DNA of 64,000 nucleotides from Bacteroidales bacterium (lineage in GTDB: Bacteria > Bacteroidota > Bacteroidia > Bacteroidales > UBA932). The stretch lies in contig JAGCVJ010000015.1 in NCBI GenBank assembly GCA_017962375.1, forward strand, positions 248,001 to 312,000, read 5' to 3'. The notes below the pieces were generated by a model that was given only the letters and a program-made list of their open reading frames with translations, was not told where the DNA came from and did not search any database. Below are positions 51,688 to 60,189 of the stretch, one piece after another. A program made the position numbers and the translations under genes. Each line of letters starts with the position of its first letter. Position 1 is the first letter of the stretch.

Positions 51688-54141
51688 ATGAAGACAGACG
51701 AATTGCTGGAACTCGCCCCTTATGACGGCAGCGAAAACTCGGAGCGTCTTTTTATGGAGGCTTTGAAGGAAGAGTTGCAGTTCCATTACCAGAACAATCA
51801 AATGTACCGCCGCTTTTGCGAGCGGAAAAAGTTTGATCCGTTTGGAGATTTCGCCATGGAAGACATTCCCCCGGTTTCGGTAAGCGTTTTCAAGGAGCTG
51901 GGCTTCAAGCTTAACTCCGTGCCTGAGGAGAATCTTACGCTGGCCCTTCAGTCTTCTGCGACTTCCGGCATACCGAGCACCATCCTTGTTGATAAGGAAA
52001 CCGCCAAGCGCCAGGCCAAGGCGATGATAAAGGTGGTAGGGGAATTTATAGGCAAGGAGAGAAAGCCATTCCTGATCATGGACATTGATCCAAGGTCTTC
52101 ATATCGCAAGCTTCTGGGAGCCAGGTTTGCCGCGGTTACCGGATATCTGAAATTCGCCAATAAAACCGGATATTTCCTCAAGGCAGACCAGAACAATGTT
52201 TCTTACTTTGACGTGGACGGCATAAAGGAGTATGCAGCTTCTCTTGATCCGGAAAAGCCGGTTGTGGTATTCGGCTTTACCTATATCCTTTATCAGAACG
52301 TCCTGCAGTCAATAGAGGAGAAGGGCGTGAAAATCTCTCTGCCTAAAGGCTCAAAGATCATACATATCGGAGGCTGGAAAAAACTTGAAAGCGAGAAGAT
52401 AAGCAAAGAACTGTTCAACAGCCGCCTGTCCGCCTGCTTTGGGCTGGAGCCTTCAGATGTAATAGATATCTACGGATTCACGGAGCAGATGGGCCTGAAT
52501 TATCCCGACTGCACCTGCGGATGGAAACATACGTCTTCCTATGTAAGGGTAATAGTCCGCGATACAAGAACCCGAGAGGTTCTGCCTCCGGGAAAAGAGG
52601 GCTTGCTGGAGTTTGTGTCTCCAGTTCCCCATTCATATCCGGGCAATGCGGTGTTGACAGACGACATCGGTGTCATTGATCCCGAATCCTGTCCGGCCGG
52701 ACGTGCCGGAACGCGCTTCAAGGTTGTGGGCAGAATGAAAAAGGCTGAGGTGAGAGGCTGCGGAGACATTCTTTCACAGAAGCTGACTTTCCAGAAAAAA
52801 GTCAAGTCTTCTGCAGAGGCGTCAGAACATTTGGACGTGTATCTTCACAAGCATCCGGTTACCGCAGAAACCCCGCTGGAAAGCCTGAAGCAGATAATAG
52901 AATCGCTGAAAAGCCAAAGGACGTGGCTTGAGGCTCAACCTGTGGAATCTATCATTGGACTGATAGGCGCGGTTGCGGCAAAATGGGCAAGCGAGCCTCG
53001 CCTTGCAAGAATTAAGGACAGAGGCCTTTCTTTCCTGTCTTCCTGGTGCGACGCCAAGCATCTGGCGTCAGTGTCGGATATGGGGCTGAGGGGCAACAGG
53101 ATGTATATGGACAAGTTCCTTCCGTTCCCGGATTCTGACAGGCATTTCCTCAAGGCCAACTCTCGCGGTTTGGTATGCCACTGGCTTGCCGGCAATGTCC
53201 AGATTCTTGGAATGTTCGCCTTGGTTCAGTCTATAATAGCCAAGAATGTCAATCTTCTCAGAGTATCATCCAGAGACGACGGCGTTTTCTCTGACATCCT
53301 TGAATGTTTTAAAGGCGTGGAATACACAAACGCAGACGGATATACCCTCAGGGGCGACGATCTTTTGAAAACAATAGCGGTAATCTATTTCAACAAGGAG
53401 GCCGACCGTCTTGGAGAGGAAATGAGCCGCCAGGCGGACGTAAGAATTGCCTGGGGCGGAAGAGAGGCCGTTGAGACAGTATCTTCATATCCGTCTAGAT
53501 ATGATGCGGAAACCGTGGTTTTCGGCCCTAAGCTTTCTTATTCGGTTGTGGCAAAGGAAGAGCTTTCTTCCGCGCAGGAAGCCAAGAAACTTGCAAGGAA
53601 GATTTCTGTTGATGTTTCCGTTTTTGACCAGACGGGATGCGCCTCCCCTCACAATCTTTACATAGAAGAAGGCGGCGTTGTTTCCCCGGAAGAGTTTATT
53701 GATATACTCGGCGATTCGATGGCCAAGACGGAAATCCAGATACCGAAGCCGCTTATGTCGGCCGAGCAGATTTCACAGATACACTCCATAAGGGGCGTGT
53801 ATGACTTCAAGGGAACGGTAAGGGGCAGCGACACAATGTCCTGGACGATTTTGCTGGATGATCTTGACGAGCTGGACAAACCGGTTTATTCAAGGGTGCT
53901 TTTCGTTCATAAGGTCAAATCGATTTTTGACAGTCTTAAATATATCGACGAGAATACCCAAACAATAGGAATTGCCGCCCCTCAAGACAAGGCTCTGGAT
54001 TTTGCGGACAAGGCAACCAAACTCGGAGTAATGAGGCTTCCGCTGATTGGAAGAATGCTGAATTTCGAGATGCCGTGGGACGGCATATTCTTGTTTGACC
54101 GCCTTGTAAGGTGGAACACCTATGGAGGACCATTAAGATAA
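51688..54141 (+). CDS. LuxE-LuxC fusion: acyl-protein synthetase joined to acyl-CoA reductase
   Basis: 817 residues in two parts. Residues 1 to about 360 match LuxE: FAMEDIPPVSVSVFKELGFKL, SSATSGIPSTILVDKET and DIYGFTEQMGLNYPDC. From about 440 to the end it matches LuxC: FLKANSRGLVCHWLAGNVQILGMFALVQSIIAKNVNLLRVSS, VVFGPKLSYSVVAKE and VFDQTGCASPHNLYIEEG, where C651 is the expected thioester-forming cysteine of the aldehyde-dehydrogenase-like fold. In luminous bacteria these are separate subunits of the fatty-acid reductase that makes aldehyde with NADPH. No luciferase genes are present here. The aldehyde must therefore be used otherwise, and the adjacent transketolase is a candidate user. Confidence 0.9.
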   Translation: MKTDELLELAPYDGSENSERLFMEALKEELQFHYQNNQMYRRFCERKKFDPFGDFAMEDIPPVSVSVFKELGFKLNSVPEENLTLALQSSATSGIPSTILVDKETAKRQAKAMIKVVGEFIGKERKPFLIMDIDPRSSYRKLLGARFAAVTGYLKFANKTGYFLKADQNNVSYFDVDGIKEYAASLDPEKPVVVFGFTYILYQNVLQSIEEKGVKISLPKGSKIIHIGGWKKLESEKISKELFNSRLSACFGLEPSDVIDIYGFTEQMGLNYPDCTCGWKHTSSYVRVIVRDTRTREVLPPGKEGLLEFVSPVPHSYPGNAVLTDDIGVIDPESCPAGRAGTRFKVVGRMKKAEVRGCGDILSQKLTFQKKVKSSAEASEHLDVYLHKHPVTAETPLESLKQIIESLKSQRTWLEAQPVESIIGLIGAVAAKWASEPRLARIKDRGLSFLSSWCDAKHLASVSDMGLRGNRMYMDKFLPFPDSDRHFLKANSRGLVCHWLAGNVQILGMFALVQSIIAKNVNLLRVSSRDDGVFSDILECFKGVEYTNADGYTLRGDDLLKTIAVIYFNKEADRLGEEMSRQADVRIAWGGREAVETVSSYPSRYDAETVVFGPKLSYSVVAKEELSSAQEAKKLARKISVDVSVFDQTGCASPHNLYIEEGGVVSPEEFIDILGDSMAKTEIQIPKPLMSAEQISQIHSIRGVYDFKGTVRGSDTMSWTILLDDLDELDKPVYSRVLFVHKVKSIFDSLKYIDENTQTIGIAAPQDKALDFADKATKLGVMRLPLIGRMLNFEMPWDGIFLFDRLVRWNTYGGPLR

Positions 54142-54147
54142 GACGCT

Positions 54148-54978
54148 ATGAATCTGGAATACCGGCTCTGCGATTTTTCTGACGAAAAAGACTTGACGAA
54201 CCTCATTGCCGCCCAGAACGAGGTTTACCGGCAAAGAGGCTTGAAGTTCACGAACAAGGATTTCCGTTACTGGTACGGAGACAATCCGGAGGGCCGTGTA
54301 ATTGCCTTCAACGCTTTGGACGGAGACAGGATTGTGGCCCACGAGGCTCTGATTCCGGAAACTATGGAGGTTAACGGACGGGCGGTGCGCTGCCTTAGGT
54401 CTATGGGGAGCGTCACCCTTCCTGAATATCGCGGACAAAAGCTGCTGTCCATCCTCACCAACAAATGCATCGAAGAAGGCCAGAAGCGGGGCTATGAGTT
54501 TGTCTATGGCATAGCCAACGGCAACAGCATTCACACATTCCTCAAGTACTGCGGATTTACGCTTGTAGGCAAGCTGGATGTCAAGTTCGGCTACGGCAAG
54601 GTTCGTGAGCCCCAGGGCAAGGTTTACAAAAGGCACTGGACTGAAGAAACTCTGAAATGGAGAACTTCCCCTGCGGGAGTTTTCCGCACCAAAGACCAGG
54701 TGCTGAAACATTTCAAGACAGGCGTGGTGGCAGTAATGGGAACTATAGACGGAGGTCTTCTGGACAAGGTGTCCGGACTCAAGAAAAAGAGCAGCCCTTC
54801 CGTGCGCCTTTATGTAGGAATGGGGGCGGAACTTCCATGGTCTTTCGTCAGGGTGCCGAAGTTTATAAAGCACTCCCCGTTTAATTTGATATTCAGAGAC
54901 TTGACCGGGGGTAAAATACCGGCCATGACAAAAGACAACCTTTTTTACCAGCTTATAGACTTTGACGTTGCGGGATAA
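54148..54978 (+). CDS. GNAT-family acyltransferase
   Basis: 276 residues. A GNAT core is visible in RDIV-like beta strands followed by LRSMGSVTLPEYRGQKLLSILTNKCIEEGQKRGYEFVYGIANGNSIHTFLKYCGFTLVG, with R-G-Q-K as the CoA-binding loop. The C-terminal half (about 160-276) is unlike simple acetyltransferases and may be a second GNAT-like lobe. The substrate is unknown. Being 6 bp after the LuxE-LuxC gene, it probably modifies the same glycan constituent, or transfers the finished acyl group. Confidence 0.8.
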   Translation: MNLEYRLCDFSDEKDLTNLIAAQNEVYRQRGLKFTNKDFRYWYGDNPEGRVIAFNALDGDRIVAHEALIPETMEVNGRAVRCLRSMGSVTLPEYRGQKLLSILTNKCIEEGQKRGYEFVYGIANGNSIHTFLKYCGFTLVGKLDVKFGYGKVREPQGKVYKRHWTEETLKWRTSPAGVFRTKDQVLKHFKTGVVAVMGTIDGGLLDKVSGLKKKSSPSVRLYVGMGAELPWSFVRVPKFIKHSPFNLIFRDLTGGKIPAMTKDNLFYQLIDFDVAG

Positions 54979-54979
54979 T

Positions 54980-55855
54980 ATGAACATTCTGACATTTGAC
55001 ATAGAAGAGTGGTATGTCTGGGAGAGCCTGGGGCTTTTTTCTTCCAGCGAGAGAAAAGAGCATGACCAGATGCTCGATCGTTTACTAAATATACTGGACT
55101 CCAAGAATGTGAAAGCAACATTCTTCTGTGTTGGAATGATGGCCGTAAGGTTTCCTGAAATCGTGAAGAAAATAAAGGAGCGGGGCCACGAGATAGGATG
55201 CCATTCCAATGTTCATACTTGGCTGAACAAGATGACCCGCCAGGAGTGTTTTGAAGATACCCGACAGGCTATAGACAATCTGCAGCAGTGCATAGGAGAA
55301 AAGGTTGTCAGTTACAGGGCACCGGCGTTTTCAGTCGGAGAGCAGAACAGCTGGGCTTTTGAGATCCTTGCCGAGAACGGAATAGAAAGAGACTCTTCTG
55401 TTTTTCCAGCTCTAAGCGAATTGGGGGGATTTCCGTCTTTTGGCGCAGATATCCCGTCTCTGATATCGTGCGGCGGCAGGACAATCAAAGAATATCCGAT
55501 TGCTATGACATCTGTGGCCGGCAAGAAAATAGCATTTTCGGGAGGCGGGTATTTCAGGTTTCTTCCATACTGGTACAGCTTGAAGCTGATGAAAAAAAGA
55601 AACTACAACACCTGCTATTTCCACATGTCTGATTTCGTGAAGGAAAGACGCTTTACCAGACAGGAATACGAATCGTACTTCAAAGAGAAAACAAGCCTCT
55701 TGTCAACATATATTCGCTTCGCCAAGACAAATCTCGGAAAAAGAAGCTCCTGGAAAAAATTTGAAAAACTTCTGGGAGAACTGGAATTCGTGTCACTGGC
55801 AGACGCCGACAGCCAGATAGACTGGAGCTCGGCCCCCACTGCCATTAAACTCTGA
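54980..55855 (+). CDS. Polysaccharide deacetylase family protein (DUF3473-containing)
   Basis: 291 residues from the ATG at 54980, 1 bp after the previous stop. The NodB fold shows FDIEEWYVWESLG (first metal Asp region), ATFFCVGMMAVRFPEIVKKIKERGHEIGCHSNVHTW with the metal-binding H-x3-H, and SYRAPAFSV. The tail has SGGGYFRFLPYWYSLKLMKKR, as in the deacetylases of exosortase-associated EPS loci. It removes N-acetyl groups from the polymer or its precursor. It has no signal peptide. It ends the first transcription unit of the locus. Confidence 0.9.
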   Translation: MNILTFDIEEWYVWESLGLFSSSERKEHDQMLDRLLNILDSKNVKATFFCVGMMAVRFPEIVKKIKERGHEIGCHSNVHTWLNKMTRQECFEDTRQAIDNLQQCIGEKVVSYRAPAFSVGEQNSWAFEILAENGIERDSSVFPALSELGGFPSFGADIPSLISCGGRTIKEYPIAMTSVAGKKIAFSGGGYFRFLPYWYSLKLMKKRNYNTCYFHMSDFVKERRFTRQEYESYFKEKTSLLSTYIRFAKTNLGKRSSWKKFEKLLGELEFVSLADADSQIDWSSAPTAIKL

Positions 55856-55906
55856 CGCCTTCTATTTCTGTCTTCTTCAAAAATAGCGTTTTTGGAATAT
55901 ATTTAT

Positions 55907-55914
55907 TATTTTTG
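55907..55914 (+). promoter_or_regulatory. -7 element of the wza-wzc promoter
   Basis: TATTTTTG lies 14 bp before the wza ATG, in a 73-bp gap that breaks the otherwise tight spacing of the locus. A -33 element at the right distance is not clear. Confidence 0.5.
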
Positions 55915-55928
55915 TAGGACACAGTAAT

Positions 55929-56723
55929 ATGAACATTATGAAAGGCAACAGATTCTTGACATTCTTTGCATTGTCTGCAGTAGTTCTGGCAATGGCCTCC
56001 TGCCGTTCCGCCAGGGAAGTAGTCTATATGCAGGACTCATACATAGAGGATATACAGAAGATAACCAATTTCCAGGATATAAAGATCAAGCCCGGAGATA
56101 TGCTCAGCATCTTCGTAAGCCACAAAGAAGAGAAACTTGCGGCTCTTTTCAATCCGCAGGGATCTACCCCTTCCGGCGCAAGCACCAGTCTGGGACAGAG
56201 GCTGTCCGGCTATACTGTAGATATGGAGGGAAATATAGACTTCCCGATTGTGGGCAGAATCAAAGTTGCCGGCCTTACCCGAAGCGAGCTTTCCACCCTT
56301 ATAAGAAACAAGCTGGATGAGGATGGCCTTTTGAAAGGCGCGGTTGTTACCGTGGCTTATCAGAATTTCAATATCTCCGTATTGGGAGAAGTCAACCATC
56401 CGGGCAAATTCACTGTTGAGAGCGACCGCGTATCGCTTCTGGATGCCCTGGCAATGGCCGGAGACCTTACCATATATGGAAGAAGAGACAGTGTTATGGT
56501 CATCCGCGAGAATGAGGGCCAAAGGCAGGTGATGTTCAACAATCTGCTCTCTAAAGACGTGCTCAATTCACCGTCTTTCTATCTTCAGCAGAACGATGTG
56601 GTTTATGTTAAGCCTAACCGCATCAAGGCACAGCAGAGCGGAATCAACCAGAACAACAATGTCGGTGTCTGGCTGAGTGCGGCTTCATTACTGACAACCG
56701 TGATGATGCTGATTTTCAAATAG
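55929..56723 (+). CDS. Wza-like polysaccharide export lipoprotein
   Basis: 264 residues. The signal peptide ends in a lipobox MASC (C25). The poly-export domain (FQDIKIKPGDMLSIFVS, YTVDMEGNIDFPIVGRIKVAGLTRSEL) is followed by a SLBB domain (VLGEVNHPGKFTVESDRVSLLDALAMAGDLTIYGRRDSVMVIRE). A C-terminal hydrophobic helix (GVWLSAASLLTTVMMLIF) may lie in the outer or inner membrane. It forms the outer-membrane channel with the Wzc partner encoded 21 bp later. Confidence 0.93.
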   Translation: MNIMKGNRFLTFFALSAVVLAMASCRSAREVVYMQDSYIEDIQKITNFQDIKIKPGDMLSIFVSHKEEKLAALFNPQGSTPSGASTSLGQRLSGYTVDMEGNIDFPIVGRIKVAGLTRSELSTLIRNKLDEDGLLKGAVVTVAYQNFNISVLGEVNHPGKFTVESDRVSLLDALAMAGDLTIYGRRDSVMVIRENEGQRQVMFNNLLSKDVLNSPSFYLQQNDVVYVKPNRIKAQQSGINQNNNVGVWLSAASLLTTVMMLIFK

Positions 56724-56744
56724 TAACAAATCTAAGACAATAAT

Positions 56745-59258
56745 ATGGCAAGGGAAGAAATCAAGCAGGTCGGCGAGTCGAAAAGCAACGGCACGCAGAT
56801 AACCCTTAGAGATATCGTCAATATTTTCTGGGCCAACAGATGGTGGTTTGTCATATCCGTGCTCATTTGCCTTCTGCTGGCTGTCTTGTATCTGAAAAAA
56901 ACTCCGAAGACTTATGCCAGAACAGCGTCTGTGCTGGTTAAAAGCCAAAAGGGCGGGGGAACGGGCATGAGCCAGACGGCCATGTTCCAGGATATGGGAG
57001 TGTTTGGAATGATGGCCAGCGACGTGAACAACGAATTCTACGTGTTCAAGTCCTACAAGCTTATGGCAGATGTGGTTAACCGCCTGAACCTGACGGTGAA
57101 CTATTTTGCCCAGGGGCGCTTCCGCAAATTCAATATATATAACATCACGCCGATAAAAGCTTCGTTTGTGGACGCAAACCCGAACTACGGCTTTTCCGTT
57201 AGGGCAAAGGTTTTAAGCGACAGCACTCTTCAGCTTTTCGGCTACAAAGAGGCTGGAAACAAGTTCAACTGCAATGGCGCTGCTCCGGTAAACATTAAGC
57301 TTAGCGATACCGTTGACACCCCAGTAGGCAGGGTTCACTTTGTTCCCACAGACCATATCACCGAGTATCTCGGCCAAACTATAGATATCGTCAAAAGCGG
57401 ATTCAAGGCAACCGTACTCAACTACCTGGCCAAGGTGACCGTTTCTATAGCAGATCGTCAGGCTTCGGTTTTAAACCTCTCTATGAGAGACGTGTCCGAA
57501 AACAGGGCAGAAGATGTTCTCAACACATTGATTGACGCTTACAACGCCGAGGCGCAGTCTGACAAGAACATTGTTTCAAAGAGTACCGAGCAGTTCATCA
57601 ACGACCGTCTTGAGGTTATCAACGAAGAACTGGGCGCTGTGGATGCAGACATTGCCAGCTTCAAGTCTTCCGCCGGACTTACTGATGTTACAACTGAAAC
57701 ATCTGGATACCAGGCTGAGGGAAGTGAATACAGGCGTTCGGGCCTGGCTATCGAGAACCAGCTGGCCATAGCCCGCCAGATCCAAGGATATATCAACAAT
57801 CCGGCAAACCGCAACCAGCCTCTCCCTTCCAACCTTGGCCTGGATGCGGGAATAGAGTCCCAGATCAGCCAGTACAACAATTTGCTGTTGCAGAGGAACA
57901 AGCTGTTTGCCTCTTCCAGTGAAAAGAACCCTCTGGTTCAGGATCTGGACGCTCAGCTCATACCTCTGAAACAGACCATAGCATCTTCTGTAAACAACCT
58001 TGTCAGTTCACTCTCTATTCAGGCCGGCAACGTCAGGAGCCGCGAGGCTATGACAAGAGGCCGTGTGGCCGCAATTCCGCGTCAGCAGAACAGCTTGATG
58101 TCCAAGGAAAGGCAGCAGAAAATCAAGGAAGAGCTGTATTTGTACCTGTTGAACAAGAGAGAGGAAAACGCACTGTCTCTGGCTATGACAGAGAGCAATA
58201 TCAAGGTTATCGACTATGCTAAAGGCCCTCTTGCCCCGGTTGCTCCAAAGAGCACTTTCATACTCGCGATAGCCCTTCTGCTGGGCCTTGCCATTCCAGC
58301 TATATTGTTCTGGCTGCTTGATATTCTGGATGTTTCCGTACGAGGCCGCAGGGATGTGGAGGATGCTATCAGCGCTCCATTCCTGGGTGAGATTCCTAAG
58401 AAGGCCGATATGGAAGGCCGTCAGATTGTGGTAAGGGAAGACGGGCGAGACTCCATCTCCGAGGCGTTCAGAATTATCCGTACAAATATGGATTTCATGA
58501 ACGTTTCCAACGGCCAGAAACAGGTTGTGATGTTTACCTCCCAGACACCTGGAAACGGAAAGACATTCGTGTCCACCAACCTGGCCGTCAGCTTTGCCCA
58601 GACTAACAAGAAGATCATTCTGGTAGATACCGATATCCGAAAGGCCACTATTGAGACCCTCGTTAAGAAAGACGGTGATTCCAAGATGGTTAACGGTCTT
58701 ACATCATACCTGTCCGGAAAGATTGACGACGTTTCCCAGATTATCCATCGCGGAGCATTCTCCAGCAAGCTGGATGTAATATTCGCCGGTCCTATTCCTC
58801 CAAACCCTACGGAACTGCTGATGACCGACAAGCTCGCCACCCTGGTGAACGAACTCAAGAAGAGCTACGACTACATCTTCCTGGACAACGTTCCTTCCGG
58901 AGTTGTGGCCGATGCCAGCATTGTAAACAAGCTCTGCGACCTCACGATCTTCGTGATCAGGGCCGGCGTTATGGACCGCCGCCTGCTGCCGGAAGTGGAG
59001 AAGCTCTACAAGGAGAAGACTCTCAAGAATCTCTGCGTTGTGCTTAACTCTACCGAGCAGAAGAAGTCCGGCTATGGCTATGGTTACGGCTACGGCTATG
59101 GTTACGGCTATGGTTACGGATATGGCTATGGCTACGGCTATGGTGCAGAGGAGTACGAGGGAAAGAAAAAGAAATCATGGCTGCATAAACTTGCAGAAAA
59201 GATACCGTTCCTTAAAAGATTCGTAAATAAGCGCCACCACAACACACATCGTTGGTAA
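56745..59258 (+). CDS. Wzc-type chain-length regulator and BY-kinase with a Gly-Tyr repeat tail
   Basis: 837 residues. The N-terminal Wzz domain is bounded by two membrane helices (about 33-50 and 500-520) with a long periplasmic coiled-coil region. The cytoplasmic tyrosine kinase has Walker A SQTPGNGKTFVSTNLAVSFA, Walker A' IILVDTDIRKAT and Walker B DYIFLDNVPSGVVADASIV. The tyrosine-rich tail is exceptional: twelve consecutive Gly-Tyr dipeptides, then a lysine-rich amphipathic end. Autophosphorylation of such tails, and its reversal by the phosphatase encoded next, controls polymer length and export. Confidence 0.94.
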   Translation: MAREEIKQVGESKSNGTQITLRDIVNIFWANRWWFVISVLICLLLAVLYLKKTPKTYARTASVLVKSQKGGGTGMSQTAMFQDMGVFGMMASDVNNEFYVFKSYKLMADVVNRLNLTVNYFAQGRFRKFNIYNITPIKASFVDANPNYGFSVRAKVLSDSTLQLFGYKEAGNKFNCNGAAPVNIKLSDTVDTPVGRVHFVPTDHITEYLGQTIDIVKSGFKATVLNYLAKVTVSIADRQASVLNLSMRDVSENRAEDVLNTLIDAYNAEAQSDKNIVSKSTEQFINDRLEVINEELGAVDADIASFKSSAGLTDVTTETSGYQAEGSEYRRSGLAIENQLAIARQIQGYINNPANRNQPLPSNLGLDAGIESQISQYNNLLLQRNKLFASSSEKNPLVQDLDAQLIPLKQTIASSVNNLVSSLSIQAGNVRSREAMTRGRVAAIPRQQNSLMSKERQQKIKEELYLYLLNKREENALSLAMTESNIKVIDYAKGPLAPVAPKSTFILAIALLLGLAIPAILFWLLDILDVSVRGRRDVEDAISAPFLGEIPKKADMEGRQIVVREDGRDSISEAFRIIRTNMDFMNVSNGQKQVVMFTSQTPGNGKTFVSTNLAVSFAQTNKKIILVDTDIRKATIETLVKKDGDSKMVNGLTSYLSGKIDDVSQIIHRGAFSSKLDVIFAGPIPPNPTELLMTDKLATLVNELKKSYDYIFLDNVPSGVVADASIVNKLCDLTIFVIRAGVMDRRLLPEVEKLYKEKTLKNLCVVLNSTEQKKSGYGYGYGYGYGYGYGYGYGYGYGYGAEEYEGKKKKSWLHKLAEKIPFLKRFVNKRHHNTHRW
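59070..59144 (+). repeat. Hexanucleotide-type repeat encoding twelve Gly-Tyr units in Wzc
   Basis: The unit is GGN-TAY, twelve times, closed by a final Gly codon. Both tyrosine codons and three glycine codons are mixed irregularly, so the DNA repeat is imperfect while the protein repeat is exact. Unit gain or loss would stay in frame and alter the number of tyrosines by one each. Confidence 0.97.
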
Positions 59259-59275
59259 AAGGTTGAGAATTAACT

Positions 59276-60184
59276 ATGTTTTGGTTCAGCAAGAAGAAAA
59301 CTAAAGGACTGCAATTTCTAAAAAACGCTACTGATATCCACTGCCATCTTCTGGTTGGAGTGGATGACGGAATGGACAATCTTTCAGACAGCTTCGAGCT
59401 TCTGGCTCAAGAAGAGATGGCCGGGATGAAGAGGGTTTACTTCACCCCTCACAGCATGGGTCTGGAAGGGGCCGTTGTGGACAAGGAAACCGCACACCAT
59501 CATCGTCATCATTCCAAAAAACAGGGCTTTGACAGTGCTGAAACGGAAGAAAACGCTGAGGGCGACATTGTTTCCAGCGCAGTGCTGATAAAGAAATACG
59601 AGCATCTTTACCAAGAGTCTGCTTCATCCAGCCAGTTCAAGGGAGAGCCCGAAGGCGGATACAGCAACCCTCACCTCAAAGAACGTTTCGAGGAATACAA
59701 GAAATATTACTCGGGCGGCGTGGAAATCCGCCTTGCGGCAGAGTACATGATGAACAAGGAGTTTCTGGCCAAGGTTCACGACAAAGACCTTCTCACTTAT
59801 TCAGATGGAATGCACGTGCTGGTTGAGACTTCTTACTTTGCTCCTCCTGTGGAGATGACTGAAATTCTCTACTCCCTGGCCCTGGCCGGATACAAGCCGA
59901 TTATCGCCCATCCGGAAAGATACCAGTACATGTCTCGCCAGGATTACCGCACCCTCAAGGGCAAGGGATATGAATTCCAGCTCAACTACCTGGCTCTTAC
60001 CGGCTATTACGGAGAAGAGGTTTACCAGAGGGCAATCGATCTTCTGGACAATGGAATGTATGAATTTACCGGCAGCGACCTGCACCGTATCTCTACGTTC
60101 TATCATTGCCTAAGACATCTTAAACTCAACGGCAAGCGTACAGACAAGCTTCTGAAGCTTTTCGAGAATAACTGCACCATTTAG
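59276..60184 (+). CDS. CpsB/YwqE-type PHP protein-tyrosine phosphatase
   Basis: 302 residues. The PHP metal motifs are DIHCHLLVGVDDGMDN, YFTPHS, EYMMN, PIIAHPERYQYM and TGSDLHR. This manganese-dependent phosphatase family removes phosphate from BY-kinase tyrosine tails. Between the first motifs and the core it carries an extra stretch, roughly residues 70-130, that starts with THHHRHHSKK-like histidines and becomes acidic. This makes the protein about 50 residues longer than YwqE. It lies 17 bp after the kinase gene. Confidence 0.92.
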   Translation: MFWFSKKKTKGLQFLKNATDIHCHLLVGVDDGMDNLSDSFELLAQEEMAGMKRVYFTPHSMGLEGAVVDKETAHHHRHHSKKQGFDSAETEENAEGDIVSSAVLIKKYEHLYQESASSSQFKGEPEGGYSNPHLKERFEEYKKYYSGGVEIRLAAEYMMNKEFLAKVHDKDLLTYSDGMHVLVETSYFAPPVEMTEILYSLALAGYKPIIAHPERYQYMSRQDYRTLKGKGYEFQLNYLALTGYYGEEVYQRAIDLLDNGMYEFTGSDLHRISTFYHCLRHLKLNGKRTDKLLKLFENNCTI

Positions 60185-60189
60185 CCCTT

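Noticed and set aside
51688..54141. Possible bioluminescence system
   Set aside because: LuxE and LuxC parts are present but no luciferase (luxA/luxB) is nearby, and the context is a polysaccharide locus.
59070..59144. CRISPR-like or non-coding tandem repeat
   Set aside because: It is a 6-bp unit in frame within wzc and encodes exact Gly-Tyr repeats. No CRISPR array or cas gene is in the window.
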